DNA from: Eutreptiella sp. 'Long Island Sound 2002'
Taxonomy: Eukaryota > Euglenozoa > Euglenophyceae > Eutreptiales > Eutreptiaceae
Assembly: GCA_964036045.1 (NCBI GenBank)
Contig: OZ038385.1
Coordinates: 40,911,737 to 40,975,736 of the forward strand
Reading direction: 5' to 3'
Length of the DNA: 64,000 nucleotides
Shown: positions 1 through 10,104 of the stretch, piece after piece
How the letters are laid out: every line of letters starts with the position of its first letter
Numbering within the stretch: position 1 is the first letter of the stretch
Notes under the pieces: model-generated
The model's input: the letters and a program-made list of their open reading frames with translations, nothing else
Told to the model about the DNA's origin: nothing
The model's database searches: none
Made by a program: the position numbers and the translations under genes

Positions 1-1815
1 AATTGCAACATCGTAAAATTGTTCTGAATGGGGGTAATGCATCTGGTGGGTTTGGCAAATAACCACGCAGTGTGCACACCACGCACCAGCGAAATTCCCT
101 ATGTGGTGCCTTCAAGTGAACTGGTTGCCAAGGTCAGTCTTCCAGAAGTGCTGCAAATGGTGCCTGCACTTGTGGGTGTGTTGACTGCCTTCGCCTTTAT
201 GCCCTAGAGGATTCCCCACCACCTGTTCTCAGACCAGGGAAACGAGGGTGAGGGAGAAGATCAGAGATGGGGTTGTCACTACACTGGGCTCATTGCGACT
301 CAGCTCTGGCATGCTGCCTCCACCGCCGGCCAGCCCGACATTGTCCACCGCTGGTGGGCTGGTTCAAAACAGCCCTGCCCCACTCCCTATCAAGGAGCTT
401 TCAGGGTTCCCAATCGACCAGCCGTTGGATATCTCAGTGCGCTGTTGGTCCCCGTTGCACTCTGCCACGCACGTCGCGTCGTGCTCATCACGGTCACCTC
501 GCGCCTTGTCTGTGCTGTGTCGCTCGCATATGCCTCACAGCCCAGGCTTGTGGTGGCCCTGGGTCAAAAGACGCCCTCCTTCCGGTGATGACTCTGCATT
601 GGACAGCCAGCACTTGGCCCTCTGTTCCCACCACGTTGGCATCGGGCTGCCTACCACACGTTTGGGGCTGCGGTTAGGCAGGGTGCCACTTTTCCTCGCC
701 GATAGGTGCGTGTCTCATCCTCCAGGCTGAGCCTTGCTTAGGGGGGTGGGTGCCTTCTGTGTGCCAAGCAGAAGGGTGCCACTGATGAGGGAAGGAGGCA
801 GGGAGGGTTGGAGCTGCAATTGGAGTAAAGCAGCTTTTATGGGGCACAAACTGCCTACCCAAGGACCATTTACATGGTTGCTGTTTGAAGCTTGTACCAT
901 GCCAAGTGTGGCTTGGATGGTGGATCCCTTGGAAGCCTTGACTTGCAGTCCGGTTCTGCAACCAGGGGCGGTTTGCAACTCTTCCCCGGGTCAATATGGC
1001 CAGGGTGGCTGGCCATATTGTGGTCCATGTGCCGTCCTGCACCATCATCACTTCCCAGTGGTGTCACTGGCGCGTGCCAATCTGGCCCCAGGGGTCATCA
1101 GCTGCACATCTAACACCACACTGGGTTGCAGTCCACAAAAACCCGCTGCTTGACAGAACGAGAGGTGTTGCCATCTTTGAATTGGTCACCACAGCCCCAT
1201 CTGCGTGCGTGCTAAGTCATGCTGTGTTGCTCCTTGGATTGCAGACCGGGAGTGCCCGCCGCTGACTCGCACCCAATTGTGTGCACTGCGCCTCTTTAGG
1301 CCTCGCTCGCAGCACCGGGGTCCCTGGCATCCTGGGGCCCTGGGTCCCTCCCACTTTGCAATCCTTGGGTCCTTGGTCCACCTCCCATGCGTTGGGGTCC
1401 TTAGGTTCCTCCGAGGATGATTGGGCCCCCTCCATGCCGCACTGGGGTCCTTGGGTACCTGGGTTCCGCCCTAACCTTGTTGGGCTCCCTTCAACACAGG
1501 TGCGGGGTAGTACAGGACATTAGAGGCCATACTGCGTGGTGCGCGCACGCCGTGCTGAGCGACAGTGAATGCTGTTTGGCCACTGTAGCCGCAAAAGAAC
1601 CGTCCAGTTCGAACCCCTTGGTGCAAGGAATGAGGAATCTCTTGCGAAGGCTGTCGCAGACTGGACAATACGGAGAGGGCGCTCCCGATAGTGAACAAGC
1701 GCGGAGTGTGCAGTGCGCAGGAGGAGCCCAAGAACTATTGTGTGCCTTTTGCACCTTGCAGCCCGCGCTCTGCACCCCTGTGCAGTGCTTTGACGACTCT
1801 TACAGGCAGGAGAGG
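1..1815. other. No gene recognised
   Basis: Several short ORFs overlap on both strands, but none has a domain, signal peptide or compositional pattern that marks it as coding. Positions 1317-1480 hold a degenerate iteration of GGGTCCTTGGGT-like words. Confidence 0.5.
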
Positions 1816-2166
1816 TCATACTCCCTTTGCTGCTGTCACCTCTTCTGACGCCGCCTCCTGCGCTCTGGCTGCAGCATTCGCATCGGACTGCAATTGTTCC
1901 ACCAGTTTCGCTGCTTCCTTAGCCTCATCTTGCGCTTTCTTGGCCTCCTCTTGAGCCATTTTAAGGTCATGGGTTGTATATTTCTGGGTACTCATGTCGA
2001 CCAGGGTGGTCAACCGCGCAATGGCGTTCTCCTTGTCGGTCGGCGTCCGCCCCCAGTTTGCCACCATCAACATCACGATCATCAATCCAACTGCTGCAAA
2101 AATTCGGATAGCGTGCTTGCTGATGGTGAAACCCCCATATACTGTCTGTTCAACATCGAGAAACAT
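1816..2166 (-). CDS. Small membrane-anchored coiled-coil protein (hypothetical)
   Basis: From the ATG at 2166 the frame encodes 116 residues. A short N-terminal segment (MFLDVEQTVYGG) is followed by a hydrophobic stretch at about residues 19-39 (FAAVGLMIVMLMVANW core), which is a credible single membrane helix. The rest is an Ala/Glu/Lys-rich helix with heptad-like spacing (KAQDEAKEAAKLVEQLQSD), consistent with a coiled coil. The frame stays open upstream to 2490 without an ATG and runs across a tRNA-like repeat, so that part is probably not coding, although an upstream exon cannot be excluded. No family is recognised. A membrane anchor followed by a coil is common in tethering proteins, but no function is assigned. 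The ordered architecture makes chance less likely than for neighbouring ORFs. Confidence 0.4.
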   Translation of the reverse strand: MFLDVEQTVYGGFTISKHAIRIFAAVGLMIVMLMVANWGRTPTDKENAIARLTTLVDMSTQKYTTHDLKMAQEEAKKAQDEAKEAAKLVEQLQSDANAAARAQEAASEEVTAAKGV

Positions 2167-2261
2167 CAGTGGGGCGCCCTCGATGTCCCCATGGGTTGTA
2201 GAGGGGGCGCCATTGTCACTCAAGGTGCCGTACGAGCCGCAGAACGTGGGAACCGACCCGT

Positions 2262-2330
2262 ATGATGTGGGATTCGAACCACAACCCTGAGAGCATTCAA
2301 GCGGAAGGGCCACCAGAGGGCTGAGATGCG
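2262..2330 (-). repeat. tRNA-like fragment (SINE-type)
   Basis: On the minus strand a B-box-like GGTTCGAATCCC lies at 2269-2280 inside a perfect 5-bp stem (TGTGG/CCACA). The loop is eight bases, not the usual seven. An upstream CTCTGGTGGCCC segment resembles a worn A box. No acceptor stem can be formed, so this is a tRNA-derived repeat and not a working tRNA. Confidence 0.4.
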
Positions 2331-2477
2331 GGCAAGCTGACACGAAAAAAAAACACATACAACGAAGAATGGTAGACGTCCAAAGAGGTCTATTCCAAAT
2401 TCTATTCAACAAGGCTACACCCAACCTGTCAAGCACTTCCGCAAACTGTGGTAGGTCGGTTACACTTAACTTATTAA

Positions 2478-2985
2478 GTCCGGGTATCAAACCCAGGGAT
2501 TCGCGAAATAAACCGGGTATAAGGGGTGGATATAGTGGGGGCGGGGGGGGCCCTCCCCCACCCCCCTAGTGACAATTGCGATTACGATTGACCCGTTTGG
2601 CTGAACCAGCAGTTTCACAAGAGGGCTGATGGCAAAAAACGCCACAAGATAGTGCTGCCTGGATATGAACCGACGGCATTCAGTCGATAATCCTATGCAT
2701 ATACCACTGAACCACTGAGCCAATCTGTTAGTGGGCAATACAGGAAAATCCATTGCACACAGGTTGGTGACAGTCCACACAGTCCAATCATTTCTTCATC
2801 ACTACGTGTCTTGCGTTTACTTGCCTGTAAAGTGAAAAAGAGGAGCAATCGTAATCGTCATTCCGTCATCACCACCTCCTGCCTCAGCAGCCCCCCCCCT
2901 CCCCCCACCTTGGTAATGTTGTCACTATTATATCCACCCCTGCTAGGTATCATACCCGGGATTCGGAGGAGCCGAATACCAGGTA
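2478..2985. repeat. Inverted-repeat (MITE-like) element
   Basis: The ends are imperfect inverted repeats. The left end has CCGGGTAT-AAGGGGTGGATATA (2513-2534). The right end has TATATCCACCCC (2930-2941) followed by GGTATCATACCCGGG (2946-2960). A second inverted pair lies inside: GCGATTACGATTGAC (2578-2592) against GCAATCGTAATCGTC (2845-2859). Each arm also carries a long G- or C-run. The interior holds a tRNA-like sequence and no ORF. Exact ends and target duplication were not resolved. Confidence 0.5.
2655..2726 (-). repeat. tRNA-like element with A and B boxes
   Basis: Read on the minus strand it has TGGCTCAGTGGT (2711-2722), a near-perfect A box, and GGTTCATATCC (2661-2671), a near-perfect B box, about 40 bases apart as in a tRNA. 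The T-stem is badly mispaired and no acceptor stem forms, so it is a tRNA-derived pseudogene or SINE head. It lies inside the inverted-repeat element around it. Confidence 0.5.
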
Positions 2986-3231
2986 CTTCCGTGACAGAAA
3001 AATCTTAATCAGCACGCAAGACTCTTCAGTGGCACAGCGATGCAGCAAAACAAATGGCCACAGCTACAAAACAACGATTTGGGTCCGGACGCTATGTGAT
3101 GCTTGTGAAGCCCCTATCCCAAAAGGCTTCATCTTGTGAAGTTTGCAACCCATTAAAGGTGATCGTTGTTCTTGTGTATTCAACCACGCTACAAACTGTA
3201 GGCATGTGAGGGCCGCATCAAGGCTGAACAA

Positions 3232-3246
3232 CCCTAAACCCTAAAA
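3232..3246. repeat. Two telomere-type CCCTAAA units
   Basis: CCCTAAACCCTAAA occurs once. TTTAGGG is the telomere repeat of plants, many algae and some alveolates. Two units may be chance or a relic of a healed end. Confidence 0.3.
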
Positions 3247-3444
3247 TGCGTTATATGAGATGATGCCCTATGCATGGGTTGCTATCTGTGGACTTTGCCA
3301 TTGGTGCAACACATTGTTTGCGAAGAGTCATATTCCTGGAATATTAGATCCCTGGCGCCCCGTTGTGCATGTCTTAGTGGTTGTGATCCAAAGGGCCACC
3401 ATTGTTGCATGTCTAGGGAAATTGGGAGCAAGAAAAGGTTCCCC

Positions 3445-3552
3445 GTAGTATGATACCCGGGTTGTAACATCCAGATTGAAAACCCGAGTGCCAGAACCGG
3501 CATTCAATTCAAATCCCGGGTATCATACCCGGATTCGGACCGAATGCTGGTT
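3445..3552. repeat. Small inverted-repeat element related to 2478-2985
   Basis: GTATGATACCCGGG (left) and CCCGGGTATCATAC (right, about 3514-3530) are inverted copies about 60 bp apart. The right arm continues into GGATTCGGACCGAATGC, matching the right end of the element at 2946-2985. Confidence 0.45.
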
Positions 3553-3564
3553 TTGCACCTGGTT

Positions 3565-3835
3565 TATATCCGTGGCATAGGCCCGAGGATATCCGCAAAT
3601 ATCCGCGCCAATTTCCTCGGGTCATATACCACACATATCTGCAGATATCTGCAGATCTCGGGCCTTAATGCCACGGATATAATATTTGTGCCCAATGCCA
3701 CGGATATCTGTGTTGTATCCCGTGGCATATACCACGGACATCTCCCTCCGGTCAATATCCGTGGTATATGCCACGGGATACAACGCACATATCCGTGGCA
3801 TAGGCACAAATATTGCAAAATATATAGTATCCTCC
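3565..3835. repeat. Foldback element, CCGTGGCATATGCCACGG family (copy 1)
   Basis: The core is a large hairpin. The left arm at 3681-3738 begins AATATTTGTGCC and the right arm at about 3757-3814 ends GGCACAAATATT, with few mismatches and an arm of roughly 55 bp. Both arms are themselves built from smaller palindromes around ATCCGTGGCATA and TATGCCACGGAT. The same words recur at 13092-13218 and 14152-14340. No ORF is present. Confidence 0.6.
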
Positions 3836-6287
3836 AATCGCTACTAAGTGCCAATGGTGCCCTGCTCAATACTGTGGGTTCCTCTCTAACATAGCTGAGG
3901 ATCCATGGACCTTGACTTCCCAACAAGTGTCGGTGACAAGCGCGACAGGCCCAAGTGGGTGTGAGTGAGTGGGTGACACATAGATCACACACAAATAAGC
4001 ACCAGCAAAAGCAAACTCGACAGACAGACATCATGGCCATGTGTCCATTAGGCTAAAAGGGTACACAAAGCAAGGTGTGAAGCGTGAAAGGGTACACAAA
4101 GCAAGGTGTGAAGCGCTCCATACACAAATCACCAAGCTCAACCCACACGGACACTCACGGGCACACGCACGTGCCTCCACACTTCACACTTCACTTGACA
4201 AACAAATCACAAAGCATCAATAAAGAAAGAACCACGACAAAACCGGCTGGCTATATCGGGCCATTTGGGGTGTGTGAGTGTCACCAGTGTTACCACCACA
4301 CCAGGCAAGAACAGCTGCTCACAGATGCAGTGCACAAGCGAGTATTGCCTCACACAAAGACAAGCCAAAATCACCAAAATCGCAAAATTGCAAAAACTCA
4401 GATTATTACCAACAGTTGTCAACAGGCAAGGGGGAGCGAATGCACGAAGAACACGCTTATCAAACGGCCATGAGCTGTGGAAAGGTCCGAGTAGTACAGG
4501 GCACCGCAGTGTTGTCTTACCCTCACCTGGCCACGCCCTCGCTTTCGCTGTCCTTCTCCCTAACCTCAGTTATATCATGTCACACTATGGGGCTCATCAG
4601 CGTGGCCCCGTGGCCACTGCACACATGCACATGTTGCACACACCTCGCATTTGGTGCCTTTGCTCAAAGCACGTGGAAACCCATTCCGAAAGTCACACAC
4701 TCCAATCATGCCCAAGGCATGAAGTTGTGGGAAACAAAGTAGGCCTGCAGGATCTTGCTAAAGTAGGCCTACAGTTTGCACAGAGCGGCAAGGGGTCGCC
4801 CTATACTCCATGAACGTTGAAACATATAATACAGCTCTGCTATGAACACTCACTGGGCCGTGACAAAGCGCTGCGCTTGCTCAATCCACACCAGAACATT
4901 AGTCTTGGAAGTGAAGAATGTTTCCAGGGCAAAGCATGCACAGACTCTGAAGAAGCGCCCTTTCCACCAACGGGACAGAAATTAGGAGCCATGCACTGTC
5001 AATCCCCACACAATAGACCTAATGTTGCAAATCAGATCCTCTTTATCCCAAGCAGACCACATACCACACGACCAATCTCATTCATTGAAGAATCTCAGCA
5101 AAAGCAAAACAAGCATGCAATCAACACTTAAACCATGACTTGTACCAACGTGGAGTCGCGTTGAACCCAAAGATGAAATTGACCACCATGTCAACAACAT
5201 CAGCAGGAAAGGCAAGCGCGATCAAATCAATCAAATCATCACACCAAAAATGTCAAGTTTCTCCGCATTGGGTAAGTACGTAATGACCCTTCGTGTGGCA
5301 TCCCTAATAGTATCCCTCGCTCAATGATGCAACACAATTCCAGTCTTGTACAACACAATGCACAACAAGCGAGCACAGCTCAACAGCTTAAATACATGGG
5401 AACCTGATATCACAAATCACAGTTTTGTGCAACCCATCGGATGCGGTGTGAGCAAAATTCAGTGTGGCACCCTTCCCTGCCCTGCCCATTGGCGACCTTG
5501 GTTATGTGGTGATATATTTCCTTCGCGTGACCTTACACTCTTGTGTCTCACAAAGCCGGGCACGGGCTCAATAGGGGGCGCATCTTCCAATGTAGTAAAA
5601 AAAACTTTCTTACCAGCAGAAGTATACATGTTTATGTGCTACAATCAAGCCATGCGTAGAGAGTGGTGCGTGTGTGCTCGGCTCAAGTAGTTTTCGTGGA
5701 TTTGTGCGTATCCTTCAGTTGAGCGGTTTGGCTCTTCTTGTGGTGTTTATGCCTTGTGTTTATGTGTCCATGCATGTCATACGTCTGTGATGCATGGGGA
5801 GGTACCATAGAATGGAGGGTGCATGCCATGTTAAGTGTAGGTGAAAACCGAAGCCTTGGTGTCGTACTTGTTCCGCGACACATTCCGGTTTTTTGTGTGG
5901 TAACCCGTGGCGGGCTCTGCCATTTTTCAGTTGCAGTTCCCGCGCTTGTTGTGCTCTACTTGATTGTCTATACCGAGCACGGTGGTTTGACCTCTGCCTG
6001 TGCTTAGTGATGGTAGGAAAGCTTGCACATGTAGCTTTGCGTGCAATGACTTGGAGCCAACCTTTATGGGAAAGCCCTGAACATTGTGATTTTACTCTAA
6101 CCCAGTACAGAATGCGGCCCCGCGATTGGTGCGAGATTTTTGTGATCTCCCGAAGACTTGTCACTGCTTCTGTGCTTGCCATTCACCGTGAAGGGAAATT
6201 GTGTCGCTTGTCTTTTCATGTTGTGTATGCTGTGCCACTGAAGAGAAGGAAGTACAATGGATGCACAACTATTCTACACGTAGAATC
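3836..6287. other. No gene recognised; one 32-bp tandem duplication
   Basis: The only structure seen is a direct doubling of AAAGGGTACACAAAGCAAGG plus flank at 4052-4115. A diverged version of this stretch recurs at 7947-8020. The ORFs present lack coding-like composition or motifs. Confidence 0.5.
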
Positions 6288-6881
6288 ATGCTGAATTTTC
6301 TAAACTTGATATCCACCATGGGCAACAAAAGCAACGTACCTTTAAATTCGAAAGGGGCAACTCACCAAATTCGTTTTGCACCGGACTCAACATTCTAGGG
6401 ATGGAGAACGATGGCAACTCAAAAGGCATAAAGGCGCCTTTTGGCAATCTTCCGCTTCTCGGGGTCTCAACCGTACCCTTTGGAGATTCAAACATGCTTG
6501 ATGATTCACTTGCCGATCGATAAACTTCGGAAGCCCAAGTCCAAGCCTTGAAGAAGTTGATACTATCTGACTCAACGGCCATACGGGGCAATTTTCACAA
6601 GCTACGGGAAATAAGTGCATGCAAAGGATGTTCCATGCGAAGGAATGATGTTAATAAATCAAGTTACGTTCACAAGGACCGCTTTAAGCTTCGTCAGGTG
6701 CTGGTCTCAGGCGGCGATGCAGAGCAAAAGGGAAGCAGAGCAACAAAACCAGAGACACTAGGCACAGCCTTTCTGCAGAAAGCGGGGTACAGCCAGAGAA
6801 GTCCGATATGTGGGGCAAGCACTCACGGTGTTCTTTGGTCGTACACACATAACAACCTTTTTTCAGGTGAGGTGTCTCTGT
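6288..6881 (+). pseudogene. Decayed coding fragment, unknown product
   Basis: One frame reads as protein-like text from about 6388 to 6881, for example NILGMENDGNSKGIKAP, then PFGNLPLLGVSTVPFGD, then a charged stretch with KDRFKLRQVL. It is broken once by an in-frame TAA at 6521-6523. The preceding 100 bp (MGNKSNVPLNSKG) reads on in a different frame, implying a frameshift near 6390. Amino-acid composition is more natural than in surrounding ORFs, with fewer Cys/Trp/His runs. No domain is recognised. It may be a worn mobile-element ORF or exon. The call rests on composition alone. Confidence 0.3.
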
Positions 6882-6883
6882 AG

Positions 6884-8547
6884 GCTACAGTGTGTCACAG
6901 GCTACCCGTACGGAGGGGTTCCGGCAAGCTGGATACCAGAGAGCGCTTCAGTTTCCAGACCCCAGGACGCCGCTTTTTTCAGGAGTTTCGGGCGCCACCA
7001 ACTCATCAGGTAGTGTTTGGACAACAACACTTTAGCCACATTACAAACATTCAGTGCATACGCAACAGATACATGTGGTGAGCGGTAATGTGCACACTTT
7101 TTGGCAATGTGGTATGCGATGCATTGATGTTGCTATTGTCTAGTGTGAGAGAACGAGACGACATAGAACATGCAGCACAAAATCAATCAACTCAATCAAC
7201 AATCAAAGCCCTTGTGACATTCCATGAGTGTAGCTGAAAGAATCACTTGGTAACGTAATAGTGGTATAAAACACAATGCAAGATGATCGCATGAGCAACA
7301 AGGCCATAGTGAGCGTGTTGTCGGCTCAATAGCTCAAAAAGCATGAACTCGGAAACATAGGCGGTGCTCGACTTTCGCCACGACTAGTTCACATTTGCAG
7401 AAATCAATGGTCGGTGACCAGGGTACTGGCGATAGGGCCACTAGGGTAATTTGCATCGACGATGGAGGTGCAAGCTGCTCGCCGAAATTCGCGCGATTAT
7501 GGAATGATTCGAAATGGCACGGAGCAAACACTTAGATGAATGAAGAAGCCATGGTGCACAGTGAGACACCATGGTTTTGTGCATGCACCTCAAATTGGTA
7601 TGCTTCTCGAATATTCCCCCTTTTGTATGTTGCGCACTGCCTGCTTCATGGAAATGGGCTACCATGTAAGTTTTTTGCATTGAACGGCGCCTTTTGTGGC
7701 TGGCCAGGCCGGGGGGCAAGGCTCTTGCGCGCCAAGCTTTTTCGGGGAGGGGCGGGAGCCCGAATCAAAGTTCAATCGCGGACTGAGTACCGCTGCGCGT
7801 GCCTGTTGTCCTCTGCCCAACCTCAATGAGACCTGGCAGCCCCGTTATAGACAACCGCAGAGCCGGGGCCTCTGCTTGATTTCGGAAGGCGGTATGGCAC
7901 CCCTTGATGTGGTGAATTGAGACAAGTTGCGGCGCAGGAGGTGCATTAGGCTGAAGGGTGCACACAGCGAAGTATGAAGTGTGCCACAAACAAGTGTCCC
8001 AAGTTCAACCCACAACAATCATCCTCATTTGGGGGAACAAGGAAGCGGAGCAGCAAGGCCCAGGAGACCCCATTCATGTTGCCGACTTTACCATTTTTTT
8101 TTGCCGGCAGTTCGCGGGTCGCCTTCTCACACACAGATTTGGGCGAGTATCTTCAACGTTTTTGGTGCGAAGGTCTAATTGAGGCCGCTACTCAAATTGC
8201 GGGCCACTTTGGGCTGATATTGACTGGTTGTGGAAAACTCTTTGAAACTCGGTACCAATGGCCATAGCAATGTCCCAATTGTCCCTCCTAGCAAGGAGAC
8301 ACATCAAAGGCAAGGAATCGACTCATAAGTGAGGCAGTAGAGCAAGGGGGGTCTGGAGCGCCGCGTTTGACGCCATTTCTAGTCAATTTTTTCTCCACAG
8401 TGCGGCTTACCTTATTTCCAAGTTTGGATGTGGACATCGCCAGTTTGGGCATATTTAAGAGGGTTAAATTGTTGTTCAGCCAAAAAAAAGGGGCTATTAA
8501 CCCCCTTTTAAAAACAAAAACGGGCGATAAACCAGTTTTACCAGCAT
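6884..8547. other. No gene recognised
   Basis: Short overlapping ORFs only. No motif, splice pattern or structured repeat was found apart from a worn match at 7947-8020 to the duplication at 4052-4115. Confidence 0.5.
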
Positions 8548-9058
8548 TAAAATGGGGGGAGAATAAGCGACAATTTGAGAACTTGGGGGGGGGGGGGGGT
8601 CTCCGGTGATTCCCATTCTCAAGTCCGTCATCGGAACTGCCGGGAACCCAAAATCGACCCTCTGTGGCTGGAACCTTGTTCTTTTCTGCTGTGTGTTTGC
8701 TTGCTTGTAAGACGACGAATCAATAGATCAGCATAATTGTGATTGAATCGGCCTGTCGATAGTGTTGTATTGCCTTGCGTTTCCGACCTGTTTTGGCTGG
8801 TTTTGGAAAAGGTCGTTTTTTTGTACTTTTTTTTGCGTAGCGCCAATATGGCGCCAATATGGCGCCAATGGCGCGAAAGAAGATGCAGTGTGTTGAGGAT
8901 GTTGGTCTTTATCTTGTGCTTGTGTCTTTTGCTGCGGGGTTACACGGGCGCAGGAGGGAGTGTGGGGCCACCGACCTGTGTTGGAGGGAAGGGAGGGGGG
9001 AGTCCGGCCATTCTTATTCTCAACAGAAAATTCTCATATTGTCGCATATTCTTTCCCC
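8548..9058. repeat. Possible inverted-repeat element
   Basis: Around 8552-8582, GAGAATAAGCGACAATTTGA is an inverted match to TTCTCATATTGTCGCATATTC at about 9030-9050. A G-run of about 14 lies just inside the left arm. GGCGCCAATAT is repeated in tandem at about 8842-8870. No ORF or target duplication was identified. Confidence 0.35.
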
Positions 9059-9061
9059 AAT

Positions 9062-9400
9062 GGACCCTGGGCTTCGCGCGCGCGAAACCGGGCTTCGCGA
9101 CTTTTTTTGAATCGACCCTGGGCTTCGCGACTTTTTTTGAATCGACCTCTGTACTGTCGCACGCGCGAGACGGTTGAGTACCGCTTCTGTAAACCACCAG
9201 TTACAGGTATGGGGTGACAACTGGCCCCATACGCAAAATTTTCCGACGAGTGGCATGCTCGCCTCCGTTGTTCGGGTTTCTCTCCCGCAGGAGGCGCCTA
9301 CGGTCGGGACTTCGCGCACGCGAGGCTCCAATTGGCGACCTTTTTTTAATCGACCTGGGCTTCGCGCCCTTTTTTTTAATCGTCGTACAGCCCGTTTAAC
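9062..9400. repeat. Iterated TTCGCG / T-run / ATCGACC motif
   Basis: The string GGGCTTCGCGACTTTTTTT followed by GAATCGACC is repeated in tandem (about 9090-9150). Looser copies at about 9310-9385 again pair a T-run with AATCGACC and TTCGCGCCC. The design, a short CG-containing word plus a homopolymer run, resembles the ends of the transposon at 51890-55583, but the words differ. Confidence 0.4.
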
Positions 9401-9954
9401 TGCCGATAAAACGTGTTAATAGCCCGTTTTTCATGTAGAGAAGTATTAACACCTCCAGCAGCGCCAAGCAACGACTTTAAATTTTGCAATGGTTGAGCGA
9501 TGGTTAGGAGACCCAGCTTGGCAACAAGCCGCTTCTGAAGGTACTCTCTCCTGCTGCCGGCTTGTTGCCCCACCTTGTCTCCTCTTCTTCCCCCATCTCT
9601 TTTGCTAGTGGGAATAGGAGGCTTGGTTGCGGAGGATGCAGAAGTTCGGGAACACGTTTGTTCGCGATTTATGCAGAGCGGTCCCGCAATGGAGGCATAC
9701 AGAACAGCAACAGAGGTCGTGCGACCGAAAATTGCACTGAGGTGAATTGTGCAAAAATGGTGTCGACAGCGTCGCATTGTGTAGATGGTATGCACAACAT
9801 GAATGTGCATGTCGTGCATTTTTTTTCAAAAAATATGTTTTTAACGTGATTTCATGCATCGCCTTATGTAGGATTTGGCTCATAAGGGGTCCATGCGCAA
9901 CTACTTTATTGCTTGTAAAGTACTTTACTTTACTTTGAACAGCTATGCCACAGC

Positions 9955-10104
9955 CTTGGAAAAGCAGTGAAAGAAAGGTGGTCCGTGAAGCAAGATTGGG
10001 TTGGGTGTGATCATTGCACCGCTTGGTACCACCTTAGCTGTTCCAAAGAGGATGAAGAATGGATGTGCCCGCAATGTGAGAAGGATATGGAAGAAGAAAG
10101 ATGA
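9955..10104 (+). pseudogene. PHD-finger C-terminal fragment
   Basis: The frame reads VGCDHCTAWYHLSC, then EEWMCPQCEKDMEEER and a TGA at 10102-10104. CxxC, HxxxC and a Trp two residues before the last CxxC match the second half of a C4HC3 PHD finger, a zinc-binding domain that typically reads histone H3 tails. The first CxxC pair is not visible upstream and the frame closes soon, so this is an exon or a broken gene. The fragment ends in an acidic tail. PHD fingers also occur in retroelement and transposase proteins, so a mobile-element origin is possible. Confidence 0.5.
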
